NCBI GenBank assembly: GCA_934647195.1
Contig: CAKUFD010000015.1
Coordinates: 1 to 31,739 of the forward strand
Direction: 5' to 3'
Source: an uncultured Collinsella sp.
GTDB lineage: Bacteria > Actinomycetota > Coriobacteriia > Coriobacteriales > Coriobacteriaceae
Length of the DNA stretch: 31,739 nucleotides
In this document: positions 14,075 to 22,716 of the stretch, piece by piece
Numbering within the stretch: position 1 is the first letter of the stretch
Layout: every line of letters begins with the position of its first letter
Notes under the pieces: model-generated
What the model was told of the DNA's origin: nothing
Databases searched by the model: none
The model's input: only the letters and a program-made list of their open reading frames with translations
Translations under genes and position numbers: made by a program

Positions 14075-16438
14075 CTAGAGCAGCCCCACAAGTAAAAACA
14101 CGGTATGTACGGCAAAAGCGATGATCCAGGCAACCGTCACCTGCAAGGCAAAAACCGCCACGGCATAACGCCCGCCCAGCTCGGAACGTACGGTGCTAAT
14201 AGCCGCGACGCAAGGCGGATAGAGCAGAACGAACACCAAGAACACGTACGCGATGGGCGCCGTGAACATGCCCGAAAGCGCTGCCGCAGACGTGGAGCCC
14301 AGCAACACGGTAAGCGTCGAAATGACGCTCTCTTTAGCGATGAGACCGCACACGAGCGCCGTCGAGGTGCGCCAGTCGCCAAAGCCGAGCGGGGCGAACA
14401 CGGGAGCCAGAAGGCCACCCAGACCCGCCAACATGCTCTGAGACTGGTCGGTTACCACGTTGAAGCGGATGTCGAACGTCTGCAAGAACCAGATCACGAC
14501 CGAAGCCGCAAAGATGATGGTGAATGCCTTGGTGATAAAGCCCTTGGCCTTGTCCCACGCAAGCAGCAGCGTGGTCTTGGCGCTGGGCATGCGGTAATTG
14601 GGGAGTTCCATAATGAAGGGCACAGGCTCGCCCTTAAACGCCGTGTGATTGAGAACCGTGGCAACAAGCATGCCCACCAGGATGCCCAGGATATAGAGCG
14701 AGACCATGGCGGGAACGGTCGCCTGCGGGAAAAATGCCGCACAGAGCAGACCATAGACGGGAAGCTTTGCCGAGCAGCTCATGAACGGCGTGAGCATGAC
14801 CGTCATCTTGCGGTCGTGATCGGAAGGCAGGGTGCGCGTGGACATGATGGCGGGCACGCTGCAGCCAAAGCCCACGAGCATGGGCACGAAGCTACGACCC
14901 GAAAGGCCAAAGCGGCGCAAGATCTTATCCATCACAAACGCGACGCGCGCCATATAGCCCGAGTCTTCGAGGATCGAGAGCAGCAAGAACAGCACCACGA
15001 TGATGGGCAGGAACGAAAGCACGCTGCCCACGCCGGTAAGCACGCCGTTAACCGCAAGCGAACGGACCACGGGATTGGTGCCAAATGCCGCAAGGCCTGC
15101 ATCCGCCGCACCGATCGCCACCGAGACCAACTGCTCGAGAAGGCCTTGAAGCGCCGCGCCGATAACGCCAAAGGTGAGCCAAAAAACGAGACCCATGATG
15201 AGGATGAACATCGGGATAGCGGTGAAGCGGCCCGTGAGTACGCGGTCGATGGCAACGGAGCGCTTGTGCTCGCGGCTCTCGTGCGGCTTGACCACGCAAG
15301 TGGCGCACACGTCCTCGATAAAGGTAAAGCGCATGTCGGCAAGAGCGCACAGGCGATCGCTGCCCGACTCCTCCTCCATCTGGCAGATGATGTGCTCGAT
15401 GGCATCAAGCTCGTTTTGATCGAGATTCAGGGCCTTGATGACTAGCGCGTCGCCTTCGACGAGCTTGGTGGCCGCAAAGCGCAGGGGAATCGAGGCGGCA
15501 TTGGCGTGGTCCTCGATGAGATTCGCAATGCCGTGGATGCAGCGGTGGAGCGCGCCATGATCGGGACTATCGGCCGCGCTCGAGCAAAAGTCGATGCGCC
15601 CCGGCCGCTCGCCATAGCGGGCAATGTGCATGGCATGCTCCACGAGCTCGCCGATGCCTTCGTTCTTCGCCGCCGAGATGGGAACCACGGGCACGCCGAG
15701 TTCGCGCTCGAGCAGGTTAACATCGATAGTGCCGCCATTGGCCGTGACCTCGTCCATCATGTTAAGGGCGATGACCATAGGACGGTCGAGCTCCATAAGC
15801 TGGAGCGTGAGGTACAGGTTGCGCTCGATATTGGTGGCATCGATGATGTCGATCACCGCATCGGGCTGCGATTCGAGGATGAACTGACGGCTCACAACCT
15901 CCTCGCCCGTATACGGAGAGAGCGAGTAGATGCCGGGCAGATCGGTGACCGTCGCCTCGGGATGATTGCGAATCTGGCCGTCTTTGCGATCGACCGTCAC
16001 GCCGGGGAAGTTGCCCACATGCTGATTGGAGCCGGTAAGGCAGTTGAAGAGCGTCGTCTTGCCGCAGTTCTGGTTTCCGGCAAGGGCGAAGGTGATGGGC
16101 GAGCCTTCGGGCACCGCCTTCTTCGTGCGGCGCGGATGATATCCCTCACCCAAGGCGGGGTGCGCAACGCTGCCCGTCTGCGGAGCACGGCGCGCAACGG
16201 TATCGGTATCGTGAACGTCCACGAGCTCGATACGCGCCGCGGTATCGCGGCGAAGCGTGAGCTCATAACCGCGCAGGCGAATCTCCATGGGGTCGCCCAT
16301 GGGGGCGTACTTCATCATGGTCACTTCGGTGCCGGGCGTTAGACCCATGTCGAGAATATGCTGATGCAGTGCCACGTCGTCCGACGCCACCGACGCGATA
16401 ATCGCGTCCTTACCGATTTCCAGCTCGTCGAGCTTCAC
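14075..16438 (-). CDS. feoB: Ferrous iron transporter, FeoA-FeoB fusion
   Basis: 787 residues. The N-terminal 80 are a complete FeoA-type SH3 domain (MGLTPGTEVTMMKYAPMGDP). Then follows the FeoB GTPase with G1 GNQNCGKT (121-128), G2 in FPGVTVDRK, G3 DLPG (166-169) and G4 NMMD (226-229), and a C-terminal half with about ten membrane helices and the Nramp-like SSVP-type Gly/Pro-rich repeats (FVPMLVGFGCSVPAIM). It imports Fe(II) under anoxic conditions. GTG 16438 is used because GAGGGGA lies seven bases upstream. Longer frames lack this. The adjacent metal-related DUF134/NifX gene is on the same strand. Confidence 0.92.
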   Translation of the reverse strand: MKLDELEIGKDAIIASVASDDVALHQHILDMGLTPGTEVTMMKYAPMGDPMEIRLRGYELTLRRDTAARIELVDVHDTDTVARRAPQTGSVAHPALGEGYHPRRTKKAVPEGSPITFALAGNQNCGKTTLFNCLTGSNQHVGNFPGVTVDRKDGQIRNHPEATVTDLPGIYSLSPYTGEEVVSRQFILESQPDAVIDIIDATNIERNLYLTLQLMELDRPMVIALNMMDEVTANGGTIDVNLLERELGVPVVPISAAKNEGIGELVEHAMHIARYGERPGRIDFCSSAADSPDHGALHRCIHGIANLIEDHANAASIPLRFAATKLVEGDALVIKALNLDQNELDAIEHIICQMEEESGSDRLCALADMRFTFIEDVCATCVVKPHESREHKRSVAIDRVLTGRFTAIPMFILIMGLVFWLTFGVIGAALQGLLEQLVSVAIGAADAGLAAFGTNPVVRSLAVNGVLTGVGSVLSFLPIIVVLFLLLSILEDSGYMARVAFVMDKILRRFGLSGRSFVPMLVGFGCSVPAIMSTRTLPSDHDRKMTVMLTPFMSCSAKLPVYGLLCAAFFPQATVPAMVSLYILGILVGMLVATVLNHTAFKGEPVPFIMELPNYRMPSAKTTLLLAWDKAKGFITKAFTIIFAASVVIWFLQTFDIRFNVVTDQSQSMLAGLGGLLAPVFAPLGFGDWRTSTALVCGLIAKESVISTLTVLLGSTSAAALSGMFTAPIAYVFLVFVLLYPPCVAAISTVRSELGGRYAVAVFALQVTVAWIIAFAVHTVFLLVGLL

Positions 16439-16460
16439 GCAAGGTCCCCTCAGATAGAGC

Positions 16461-16498
16461 AAAAGCGGGACAAACCCCTCCAGGGAGTCTGACCCGCT
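16461..16498 (-). terminator. Hairpin between the DUF134/NifX gene and feoB
   Basis: AGCGGG/CCCGCT (16493-16498 with 16464-16469) encloses an inner CTCC/GGAG pairing. On the minus strand it is followed by four Ts. It lies upstream of the feoB ribosome binding site, so it may be a partial terminator or an attenuator in the feoB leader. Confidence 0.45.
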
Positions 16499-16599
16499 CG
16501 GTTGGCTTTCTAGCAAAAACTCTAGCGCGTTATGTACAAGCTTGCAAACACTGGGGCATGCAAATGGGATAAATCCAACAATGGTTTACCCGGCGTTCG

Positions 16600-17364
16600 C
16601 TAATGGCAGCAGCGATGCCCCTCGCCATGCTCGTGGCCATGGCAACCGCATCCGCAATGTTCGTGATCGTGGCCGTGCTCATGGCCGTGGCCGCCGCAGC
16701 CACACGTGGCGCCTTCGGTCTGCGCAACCTCGCCCGCAAGGAAGGCGTTTACGATGTCGTCGCAGTCGCCCGCCGCACCAGGGAAGATGTCGATGCCGGT
16801 CTGAGCAAGGGCGTTGATAGCCCCGCCGCCAATACCACCGCAGATAAGCACGTCAACGCCGCCCGCCGCAAGCACGCCGGCAAGCGCGCCGTGACCAGCA
16901 CCATTTGAGCCTACAACCTGCGAGGATACAACCTTGCCGTCTTCGACGTCGTAAACCTTGAACTGCTCCGTGCGACCAAAGTGCTGGAAAATCTTACCGT
17001 CTTCGTAGGTGACCGCGATCCTCATACTGCTCTCCTTCTTGTGCGACCAAGCGTTTGCGTCAGGTTGCGGAGCGGGGTCATACGCAACGTTTCCGCCCGT
17101 GATAACAAGGCGACGACCGTTCACCAGAGCGTCTGCGACCTTGGCATGGGCACGACTGCAGATTGCAGCGATCGTGGTGCGCGCAACGCCCATACGCTCG
17201 GCTGCCTCCGCCTGGCTCAGCTGTTCCAAGTCAACCAGGCGCAGCGCTTCCAGCTCGTCGATAGCAAGAACAACGTCCACGCCGGCAGCCATCCCATCTG
17301 GGGTGAATCCCAGGTATTCTGGCTGCATGCCCACGTGCCTTGTTTTTTCGCGCCGTCCCGCCAT
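16600..17364 (-). CDS. DUF134 regulator fused to a NifX/NifB-type metal-cluster domain
   Basis: 254 residues. Residues 1-90 are a DUF134 sigma-like HTH (IDELEALRLVDLEQLSQAEAAERMGVARTT). After a linker, residues 111-215 match the dinitrogenase Fe-Mo cofactor-binding fold (MRIAVTYEDGKIFQHFGRTEQF, then DVLICGGIGGGA). The last 37 residues are a His/Cys-rich metal-binding tail (CGCGGHGHEHGHDHEHCGCG). ATG 17364 is preferred by comparison with the usual DUF134 start. An internal ATG at 17025 has a perfect ribosome binding site (AAGGAG, six bases), so the NifX part may also be made alone (141 residues). A metal-responsive regulator is inferred. Confidence 0.8.
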   Translation of the reverse strand: MAGRREKTRHVGMQPEYLGFTPDGMAAGVDVVLAIDELEALRLVDLEQLSQAEAAERMGVARTTIAAICSRAHAKVADALVNGRRLVITGGNVAYDPAPQPDANAWSHKKESSMRIAVTYEDGKIFQHFGRTEQFKVYDVEDGKVVSSQVVGSNGAGHGALAGVLAAGGVDVLICGGIGGGAINALAQTGIDIFPGAAGDCDDIVNAFLAGEVAQTEGATCGCGGHGHEHGHDHEHCGCGCHGHEHGEGHRCCH

Positions 17365-17379
17365 TGCCTTCCCCATTCC

Positions 17380-17451
17380 TGACATATGTCATAAATAAGC
17401 ATACGTCGAGTAATCTCAATTGCAAGCTATTTCTGACATATGACATAAATA
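17380..17451 (-). promoter_or_regulatory. Promoter flanked by two palindromic operators
   Basis: TGACATATGTCATAAATA (17380-17397) and TGACATATGACATAAATA (17434-17451) are copies differing in one base, 54 bp apart. The first contains a perfect 12-bp palindrome, TGACATATGTCA. Between them, on the minus strand, lie -35 TTGCAA (17425-17420) and -10 TATGCT (17403-17398), 16 bases apart. One site covers the transcription start and the other lies upstream of -35, a classic looping/repression geometry. The DUF134 protein itself is a candidate binder. Confidence 0.65.
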
Positions 17452-17476
17452 GATCTGCTCCGAGCGTTACAGAAAG

Positions 17477-17511
17477 TTGCTTTTTTGTATACAAAAGTGT
17501 ATACAAAAAAG
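17477..17511 (+). promoter_or_regulatory. Promoter with perfect inverted-repeat operator
   Basis: CTTTTTTGTATAC (17480-17492) and GTATACAAAAAAG (17499-17511) are perfect 13-bp arms around six bases. A promoter can be read within it: -35 TTGCTT (17477-17482) and -10 TATACA (17500-17505), 17 bases apart. A regulator bound here would cover the promoter of the downstream ribbon-helix-helix gene. Confidence 0.6.
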
Positions 17512-17589
17512 ATAGGCATTTCACCACGCTTTCACACCGCCGACCAAAAAGGTGCTCAGAGAAATTGGGCTGGTGCGTTAGGAGACATC

Positions 17590-17856
17590 ATGGACATCAA
17601 AGACCTAGAGAAGGAGCTTGGCTTTGAGCCTGGCGAGCTTGAAAAAGCAGCAGAAGCTTATGAAAACGACGAATGGCCAGCAGGGCACACAACCAGGCTC
17701 GGACGACCGCCCATTGCGGACGAACCAAGCGCCGTCCTTTCCACGCGCGTAGGCAAATCGGTCATCGCGGCATTTGATGAAAAAGCAAAACAACACGGAC
17801 AAACACGAACCGAACGCCTCAGAGAGCTTGTCCTTCTTGATACTCTCATCGCATAA
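17590..17856 (+). CDS. Ribbon-helix-helix (CopG-like) protein, orphan
   Basis: 88 residues from ATG 17590, with TAGGAG five bases upstream. The C-terminal 45 residues have the ribbon-helix-helix pattern: a beta strand AVLSTRVGKSV, then helix IAAFDEKAKQHG, turn and helix TRTERLRELVLLDTL. The N-terminal half is acidic with GRPP, as in many actinobacterial CopG-type antitoxins. No toxin gene follows (the next gene is glutaredoxin), so it may be a free-standing autoregulator acting on the palindrome at 17480-17511. Confidence 0.7.
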   Translation: MDIKDLEKELGFEPGELEKAAEAYENDEWPAGHTTRLGRPPIADEPSAVLSTRVGKSVIAAFDEKAKQHGQTRTERLRELVLLDTLIA

Positions 17857-17941
17857 ACACTGAAGTATCGGAGATACGCTCTGCCCTCCTTTGGGTATCT
17901 CTCCATCAGCATCAAGCAACATCCCTACCGATTGGAGTCCC

Positions 17942-18187
17942 ATGGCAGCAAACCACAAGCTCGAACTATACGTCATGACCGGGTGTCCCTATTGCATCAA
18001 GGTCGAGCGTTTCCTTGCAAGCAACGGCATCTCTATCCCTCAGCGCAACATCACAACCGACCACGCAGCCGAGCAGCATCTGATAGCGGTAGGCGGAAAA
18101 CGCCAGGTACCGTGCCTCTTTATCGACGGCAAGCCGCTCTACGAATCGAGCGACATCATCACCTGGGTCCAAACGAACCTGCTGTAA
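17942..18187 (+). CDS. Glutaredoxin
   Basis: 81 residues. The active site is CPYC (residues 15-18 in MTGCPYCIKVERFL), followed by the cis-proline loop QVPCLFIDG and the GSH-binding ESSDIITWV. This is a complete class I-type glutaredoxin that reduces protein or glutathione disulfides. ATG 17942 has GGAG upstream. The gene follows the RHH gene by 85 bases on the same strand. Confidence 0.9.
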   Translation: MAANHKLELYVMTGCPYCIKVERFLASNGISIPQRNITTDHAAEQHLIAVGGKRQVPCLFIDGKPLYESSDIITWVQTNLL

Positions 18188-18191
18188 CAAC

Positions 18192-18229
18192 ATCGCAGGC
18201 GCGCCCCACACAAGGAACGCGCCTGCGAT
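18192..18229. terminator. Bidirectional terminator hairpin
   Basis: Perfect 12-bp stem ATCGCAGGCGCG/CGCGCCTGCGAT (18192-18203 with 18218-18229) between the convergent glutaredoxin and dihydrouridine synthase genes. There is no long T-run on either side. Confidence 0.65.
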
Positions 18230-18231
18230 TG

Positions 18232-19185
18232 CTATCCATGAAAACGAGCGACGCTAGCTAGACGCTCTTCACGAAAGACCCGCTCGGCCGCCGCTTCATA
18301 CTCGGCAGCCTTACGTGTCTTGCGAATAAGCCGGTGGACCGCCAACGGATCTGCGAAGGCGCACTTGGCGTAGAACCACCACTCCTTCATGCGAAACACC
18401 GCGTTGCCGCCCATCTCGGCCTCATAGGCGCGATAGAGTTCATCGTGGAAATGCTGGAGCTCCGCGACCGTCATCGCCGGGCCGTGCTGCACCATGCGAG
18501 CCAAGGCGGGATTGGCAAGCAATCCCCTACCGATCATCACATGACGCGTCTGCGGATAGGCGGCTGCAAGCGTATCCACATCGTCCACGCCAAAGATGTC
18601 GCCGTTGTATGCCACGGGAAACGGCGCGCGCTCGAGCGTCTTGCCATAGAGCTCCTGCCGAGGCATGCCCTTATAAAAATCGGCGCGCACGCGCGGGTGC
18701 ACGATGAGCTCGGCCAGCGGACAGCGGCAATACAGGTCCAAGATATCCTCGTACTCTGCATCGCTCTCAAAACCCACGCGCGTCTTAACCGAGACAGGCA
18801 GCGCAGACCTGCTGCAAATGTCCTGCAAAAAGAGCTCGAGCTCGCCCGGGTCGCGCAAAAAGCCGGAGCCCTTTCCTTTTCCCACGACCGTGCCGGAGGG
18901 GCAGCCCAGGTTGAGATTGACCTCTTGATAACCCATATCGGCCAATACCCGGGTTGCCCCTACAAACTCGTCGGCATTCTTGCTCATCAGCTGTGGGATG
19001 ACATTGAGCCCTTGATTGTTCGCTGGATCAAGCTCCTTGAAGGCTTTTCCTCCAAAGGTCTTGCCCACGCGGGGAGGCGGTAAAAACGGCGTGTAATAAC
19101 GGTCGAGCGCACCGAAGCACTCCGCATGCACACGGCGAAACACATAACCCGTAAGCCCCTCCATGGGAGCCAGCGACAGCATCAC
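18232..19185 (-). CDS. tRNA-dihydrouridine synthase
   Basis: 317 residues. An FMN-dependent TIM barrel starting LAPMEGLTG, with the catalytic Cys in NLNLGCPSGTVVGKGKGS (about residues 90-108), VKTRVGF, the tRNA-side ELIVHPR, and the FMN phosphate loop VAYNGDI / VMIGRGLL. It reduces uridine to dihydrouridine in the D-loop of tRNA. The GTG at 19185 is immediately followed by ATG, and either could be used; GAGAGGG lies about nine bases upstream. Which Dus subfamily it belongs to is not certain from sequence alone. Confidence 0.9.
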   Translation of the reverse strand: MMLSLAPMEGLTGYVFRRVHAECFGALDRYYTPFLPPPRVGKTFGGKAFKELDPANNQGLNVIPQLMSKNADEFVGATRVLADMGYQEVNLNLGCPSGTVVGKGKGSGFLRDPGELELFLQDICSRSALPVSVKTRVGFESDAEYEDILDLYCRCPLAELIVHPRVRADFYKGMPRQELYGKTLERAPFPVAYNGDIFGVDDVDTLAAAYPQTRHVMIGRGLLANPALARMVQHGPAMTVAELQHFHDELYRAYEAEMGGNAVFRMKEWWFYAKCAFADPLAVHRLIRKTRKAAEYEAAAERVFREERLASVARFHG

Positions 19186-19281
19186 GTATGGTATCCCTCT
19201 CGATTCAGATGCTCTTTTGACCGAATCATCTTACGGCATTGCCGGGCGATATCCAATTGAGCAGCCGAATCCCTATGCCTG

Positions 19282-20052
19282 CTAGAGGAAAAGCTGGGGA
19301 TCCTTCTTCACGGAACACGCGCTCTCGATCCTCGCGACGATAGCGCCGGCAATCTCTTGATTCACGACGCGAGCATGCTTGGGGCACATGGCGGCACAAC
19401 GCATGCAGCCGATGCAAAGGTCCTCGTCTGCCATGCCGCGCGGCAATGCGCCAATCGCCCCAACGGGACATACCTGGCCACAGGCACGACATGCCGAACA
19501 TGCCGGGGTCGGCTGGGGAACCAACTTGCCGGCACCGGGATCTTTGTAGGGCTTATTGCCGGGAACCTCAACGTCGCCGGTAACGCCGCTTTGCACCTTC
19601 TCGAGAATCTGCTGCGCAAACGAGTGGAGCATCGCGATCTGATCCGGACCAGGCTCGCCCGTGGCGAACTGGTGTGCCAAAGAGTGCTCGGCGATACCGG
19701 CCACACCAGCGACCACGTTAAAGCCGAGGGTAACGGCGCTGTCCTTGAGCTCAAGCAGGGCATCGTCAAAATCGCGATTGCCGTAAACGATCGTCACGAC
19801 CGCCTTTGCGCCATTGTTGGCTACCTTGGCAAGACGCTCCAAGACAAGCGCGGGCACGCGGCCGGCAAAGCACGGTGCGGCAATAACGGCAAGGGTATTG
19901 GCGTCAACGCGAGGTTCGGCCTTCTCCATCGCAGGGTCGGACAGATCGATCTGGGAAATTGAGCCCCCGTCCTTCGCCAGCTCTTCTGCAAGAGCGTCGG
20001 CAACCTTCTGGGTTCCGCCTGTCGGGCTGAATACGATCTTTACTACGTTCAT
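19282..20052 (-). CDS. EFR1-type flavodoxin/ferredoxin fusion protein
   Basis: 256 residues. An N-terminal flavodoxin domain with phosphate loop FSPTGGT (about 8-14) is followed by two [4Fe-4S] clusters: CSACRACGQVCPVGAI and CIGCMRCAAMCPKHA (about 185-235). Such proteins move electrons between flavins and Fe-S partners in anaerobes. ATG 20052 has AGGAGAGG ten bases upstream, while the TTG at 20061 lies too close to it. It is an intact relative of the flavodoxin truncated at 10350-10709, so cells may still have this function. Confidence 0.88.
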   Translation of the reverse strand: MNVVKIVFSPTGGTQKVADALAEELAKDGGSISQIDLSDPAMEKAEPRVDANTLAVIAAPCFAGRVPALVLERLAKVANNGAKAVVTIVYGNRDFDDALLELKDSAVTLGFNVVAGVAGIAEHSLAHQFATGEPGPDQIAMLHSFAQQILEKVQSGVTGDVEVPGNKPYKDPGAGKLVPQPTPACSACRACGQVCPVGAIGALPRGMADEDLCIGCMRCAAMCPKHARVVNQEIAGAIVARIESACSVKKDPQLFL

Positions 20053-20139
20053 GTCGGTCAATCCTCTCCTTTTAGGATGTACGATCCGGCAGACGCGTAC
20101 CTCGGTCCCTCAGCGAAAATGCGACTTGCTGCCTTACCC

Positions 20140-20156
20140 GTGCTCACGACGAGCAC
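20140..20156. promoter_or_regulatory. Small palindrome upstream of the P-ATPase gene
   Basis: GTGCTC-ACGAC-GAGCAC (20140-20156) lies between the leftward flavodoxin gene and the rightward P-type ATPase gene. It could be an operator or a short hairpin. No -35/-10 pair can be assigned confidently. Confidence 0.3.
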
Positions 20157-20259
20157 ACTGTTCATTGTGTCTGTCAAAACAAGGAAATAGCAAGGACATA
20201 TAGGGGAACGGGCGATATCTCATCGCATAGAATCGTGGCAACGCAAGAAAGGGGCCTCG

Positions 20260-22707
20260 ATGCTCAGGAAATCATTCTTCAACCCATTCTCCGCACTGCT
20301 GCTCACGCTCGCCATCCTCGCGCTTTTTGTCGACGTTCTCCCTCGTCCTCAAGGCGAAGCGGATATATTCGCCCCCGTCGTCCTCTTTCTCATGTGGTTT
20401 GTAGGGGGCCTCGTCAGGCTCTTTTACGAAGAGGAAGCGAAGCGCACCTTCGAACGCCATATGTCCCGTGCAAATCACGCGATGGTCTGGAGGCAAGACG
20501 GCAAGTGCTGGACCCAGGTTGACGCGGACCTGCTCGCTCCGGGCAACGTGATCCGCATCAACGCGGGCATGCTGTGCCCCGTTAACGTCTCTCTCAACGC
20601 AGATGAGCACGTCCTTGTGTCCGAGGCCTCCCTTACAGGCGAAAGCGGCTTCTCCGTAAAAGAGGAAGGCGACGTTATCCTGGCGGGAACCACCGTTACC
20701 GACGGCCAGGCAACGGCAACCGTGCTTTCGAAAATCGATGACGAGGCGCCTCCGGTGCGCCTCGATAGCGCCTCGCATGCCAAATACGGCATCGGCGCAC
20801 GAAACGTCTGCCTCAGCCTCATCAAATGCATGCTCGTCGTGCTCCCCTTTGTGATGCTCGTCCGCGGCGCGATGCTTGGAGACTGGACCCAGGCCCTGCT
20901 CTTCGCGCTTGGAACCGCCGTCGGCCTGGTTCCAGAAATGCTGCCGGTGGTCACCAGCGTCTGCCTTTCCGGAAGTGCGCGGCGCCTCAAAAACAGGCAG
21001 GTCATCGTTAAAAACGTCGACGCCATGGAGTCTCTGGGATCGATGGACGTCGTGTGCGTGGACAAGACGGGCACCCTCACCGAAGACCTCGCCGTGCTTG
21101 AGTACTACACGGACATCCTGGGAAACGAAAGCACCCGGACCCTTGGACTGGCGTATCTCGAATGCACACGACAAGGCATGAAGAGAAACCAGCTGGACCG
21201 CGCTGTGGCCACAGCTTGCAGCTCGGAGCGTCTCTCCTTTCCGGCAAAAGACCTTTCAAAAGCATTCTCCCTGTGCGCGAGCGATCCTTTTGACCATGTG
21301 ACCAAGGCATCCGGTGTGAAGCTCTCCGCGACGCCTGGAGCCTTTGGCTGCCTGGGTTTCTCGGCATCGCCCGACACACACCTGACCATCGTTAAGGGCG
21401 AGGTGGAAAGCGTATGCGCCCGCTGCTCCTGGGCCGATTTCAAAGGTGAGCTCGTCCCCATGGATGCCGATGGCCTGAAAAGTGCCTTGGACGTTGCCGA
21501 AGATATGCGCTCGGACGGCATCAAGGTCCTAGCGGTCGCATATAGCACGACATCGGCCAGCTGGGACAACCTGGTCCTCTGCGGCTTTTTGGGCTTCTTC
21601 GATGCGCCCAAGGCAAGCGCCCGTGCTGCCGTGAAGGCACTGTCCGACCTATCGGTCGAAGTGCGCGTGCTCACGGGAGACTCGGCGTCTGTCACCAAGT
21701 CTGCATGCTCGAGGCTCGGCATCGCATCCGACACCGTGATAACCGGCGCGATGCTCGATACGATGAGCGAATCGGAAGCCCTGCTCCGTGTGGGGCGCGG
21801 GCGCATCTTTGCCGAGCTCACGCCCATTCAAAAGGCACGGATCGTCAACCTTATCAGGCTCTCGGGCCATACCGTCGGATACATCGGAGACGGCGTGAAC
21901 GACGTTCCCGCGCTCACCGCCGCAGACGTCGGTATCGTCGTCGATTCTGCGGCGGCGGAGTCCAAGGAAGTTGCAGACCTCGTTCTTCTTGAACGGGACC
22001 TGAGCGTTGTCGCCGAAGGCGTCCGGGAGGGCCGCCGCGCCTTTGCAAACGCCTCCAAGTACATTCGCATCGCCTCGAGCTCGAACTTCGGAAACATCTG
22101 CTCGGTTGCCGCCGCAAGCGTGTTCCTCCCGTTCTTGCCCGCGACCGCCGCGCAGCTGCTCATCTTGAACCTCCTCTACGATGCCGTCTGTCTCGCCATC
22201 TCTTGGGACAATGTGGATGAAGAGGAGATCAAACAGCCCAAAACCTGGTCCGAAAAGGGATTGGGCAGCTTCATGGGCTGCTTTGGCATTGCGAGCTCGG
22301 CCTTTGACATCATCACCTTTGCCATCCTGTTCCTCGTCGTGTGCCCCGGCGCATGCGGGGCGCCTTATGCCGCTCTCGACGCCGCAGGAAAGGCATCGTT
22401 CATAGCGCTATTCCAAGCCGGATGGCTCCTTGAATGCATCTGGACCGAGTCGCTCGTCGTGCTCACGCTCAGAAGCCGGCACCTCAGGAACAAGAGCGCA
22501 CGCCCCTGCCGGCCCCTTACCATCATGTCTGTAAGCATGCTCGCGCTCTCGGCGCTCTTCATGCTTGGGCCCGCAGCGTCCCGGTTCGAGCTCGCAACGT
22601 TGCCCGCCTGGTATCTGGGCATCGTCGCCCTGCTCAGCGCCCTGTACCTCATTGTCGTTACCGCCCTCAAGAGGGCCTACCTTTCCCGCGTGGGAAATCT
22701 GTTCTAA
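20260..22707 (+). CDS. P-type ATPase of the MgtA-like group, N-terminally short
   Basis: 815 residues with a complete catalytic core: TGES (126-129), the phosphorylated Asp268 in DKTGTLT (268-274), KGE in place of the usual KGA (379-381), and GDGVND (543-548). The membrane half ends in NLLYDAVCLAISWDNVDEE, like MgtA/MgtB, so Mg2+ import (or another divalent cation) is inferred. It begins directly at the first membrane helix (FFNPFSALLLTLAILALF) and lacks the roughly 70-120 cytosolic residues that precede it in the second copy. ATG 20260 has AAAGGGG upstream and no in-frame continuation looks homologous. It heads a cluster with a regulator and a second ATPase. Confidence 0.88.
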   Translation: MLRKSFFNPFSALLLTLAILALFVDVLPRPQGEADIFAPVVLFLMWFVGGLVRLFYEEEAKRTFERHMSRANHAMVWRQDGKCWTQVDADLLAPGNVIRINAGMLCPVNVSLNADEHVLVSEASLTGESGFSVKEEGDVILAGTTVTDGQATATVLSKIDDEAPPVRLDSASHAKYGIGARNVCLSLIKCMLVVLPFVMLVRGAMLGDWTQALLFALGTAVGLVPEMLPVVTSVCLSGSARRLKNRQVIVKNVDAMESLGSMDVVCVDKTGTLTEDLAVLEYYTDILGNESTRTLGLAYLECTRQGMKRNQLDRAVATACSSERLSFPAKDLSKAFSLCASDPFDHVTKASGVKLSATPGAFGCLGFSASPDTHLTIVKGEVESVCARCSWADFKGELVPMDADGLKSALDVAEDMRSDGIKVLAVAYSTTSASWDNLVLCGFLGFFDAPKASARAAVKALSDLSVEVRVLTGDSASVTKSACSRLGIASDTVITGAMLDTMSESEALLRVGRGRIFAELTPIQKARIVNLIRLSGHTVGYIGDGVNDVPALTAADVGIVVDSAAAESKEVADLVLLERDLSVVAEGVREGRRAFANASKYIRIASSSNFGNICSVAAASVFLPFLPATAAQLLILNLLYDAVCLAISWDNVDEEEIKQPKTWSEKGLGSFMGCFGIASSAFDIITFAILFLVVCPGACGAPYAALDAAGKASFIALFQAGWLLECIWTESLVVLTLRSRHLRNKSARPCRPLTIMSVSMLALSALFMLGPAASRFELATLPAWYLGIVALLSALYLIVVTALKRAYLSRVGNLF

Positions 22708-22716
22708 GGCGGGCTC

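Noticed and set aside
14105..15445. 446-codon open frame on the plus strand
   Set aside because: Opposite feoB, extremely charged and His/Arg-rich, with no recognisable domain.
17590..18187. Toxin-antitoxin pair
   Set aside because: The gene after the ribbon-helix-helix protein is a plain glutaredoxin with CPYC, not a toxin.
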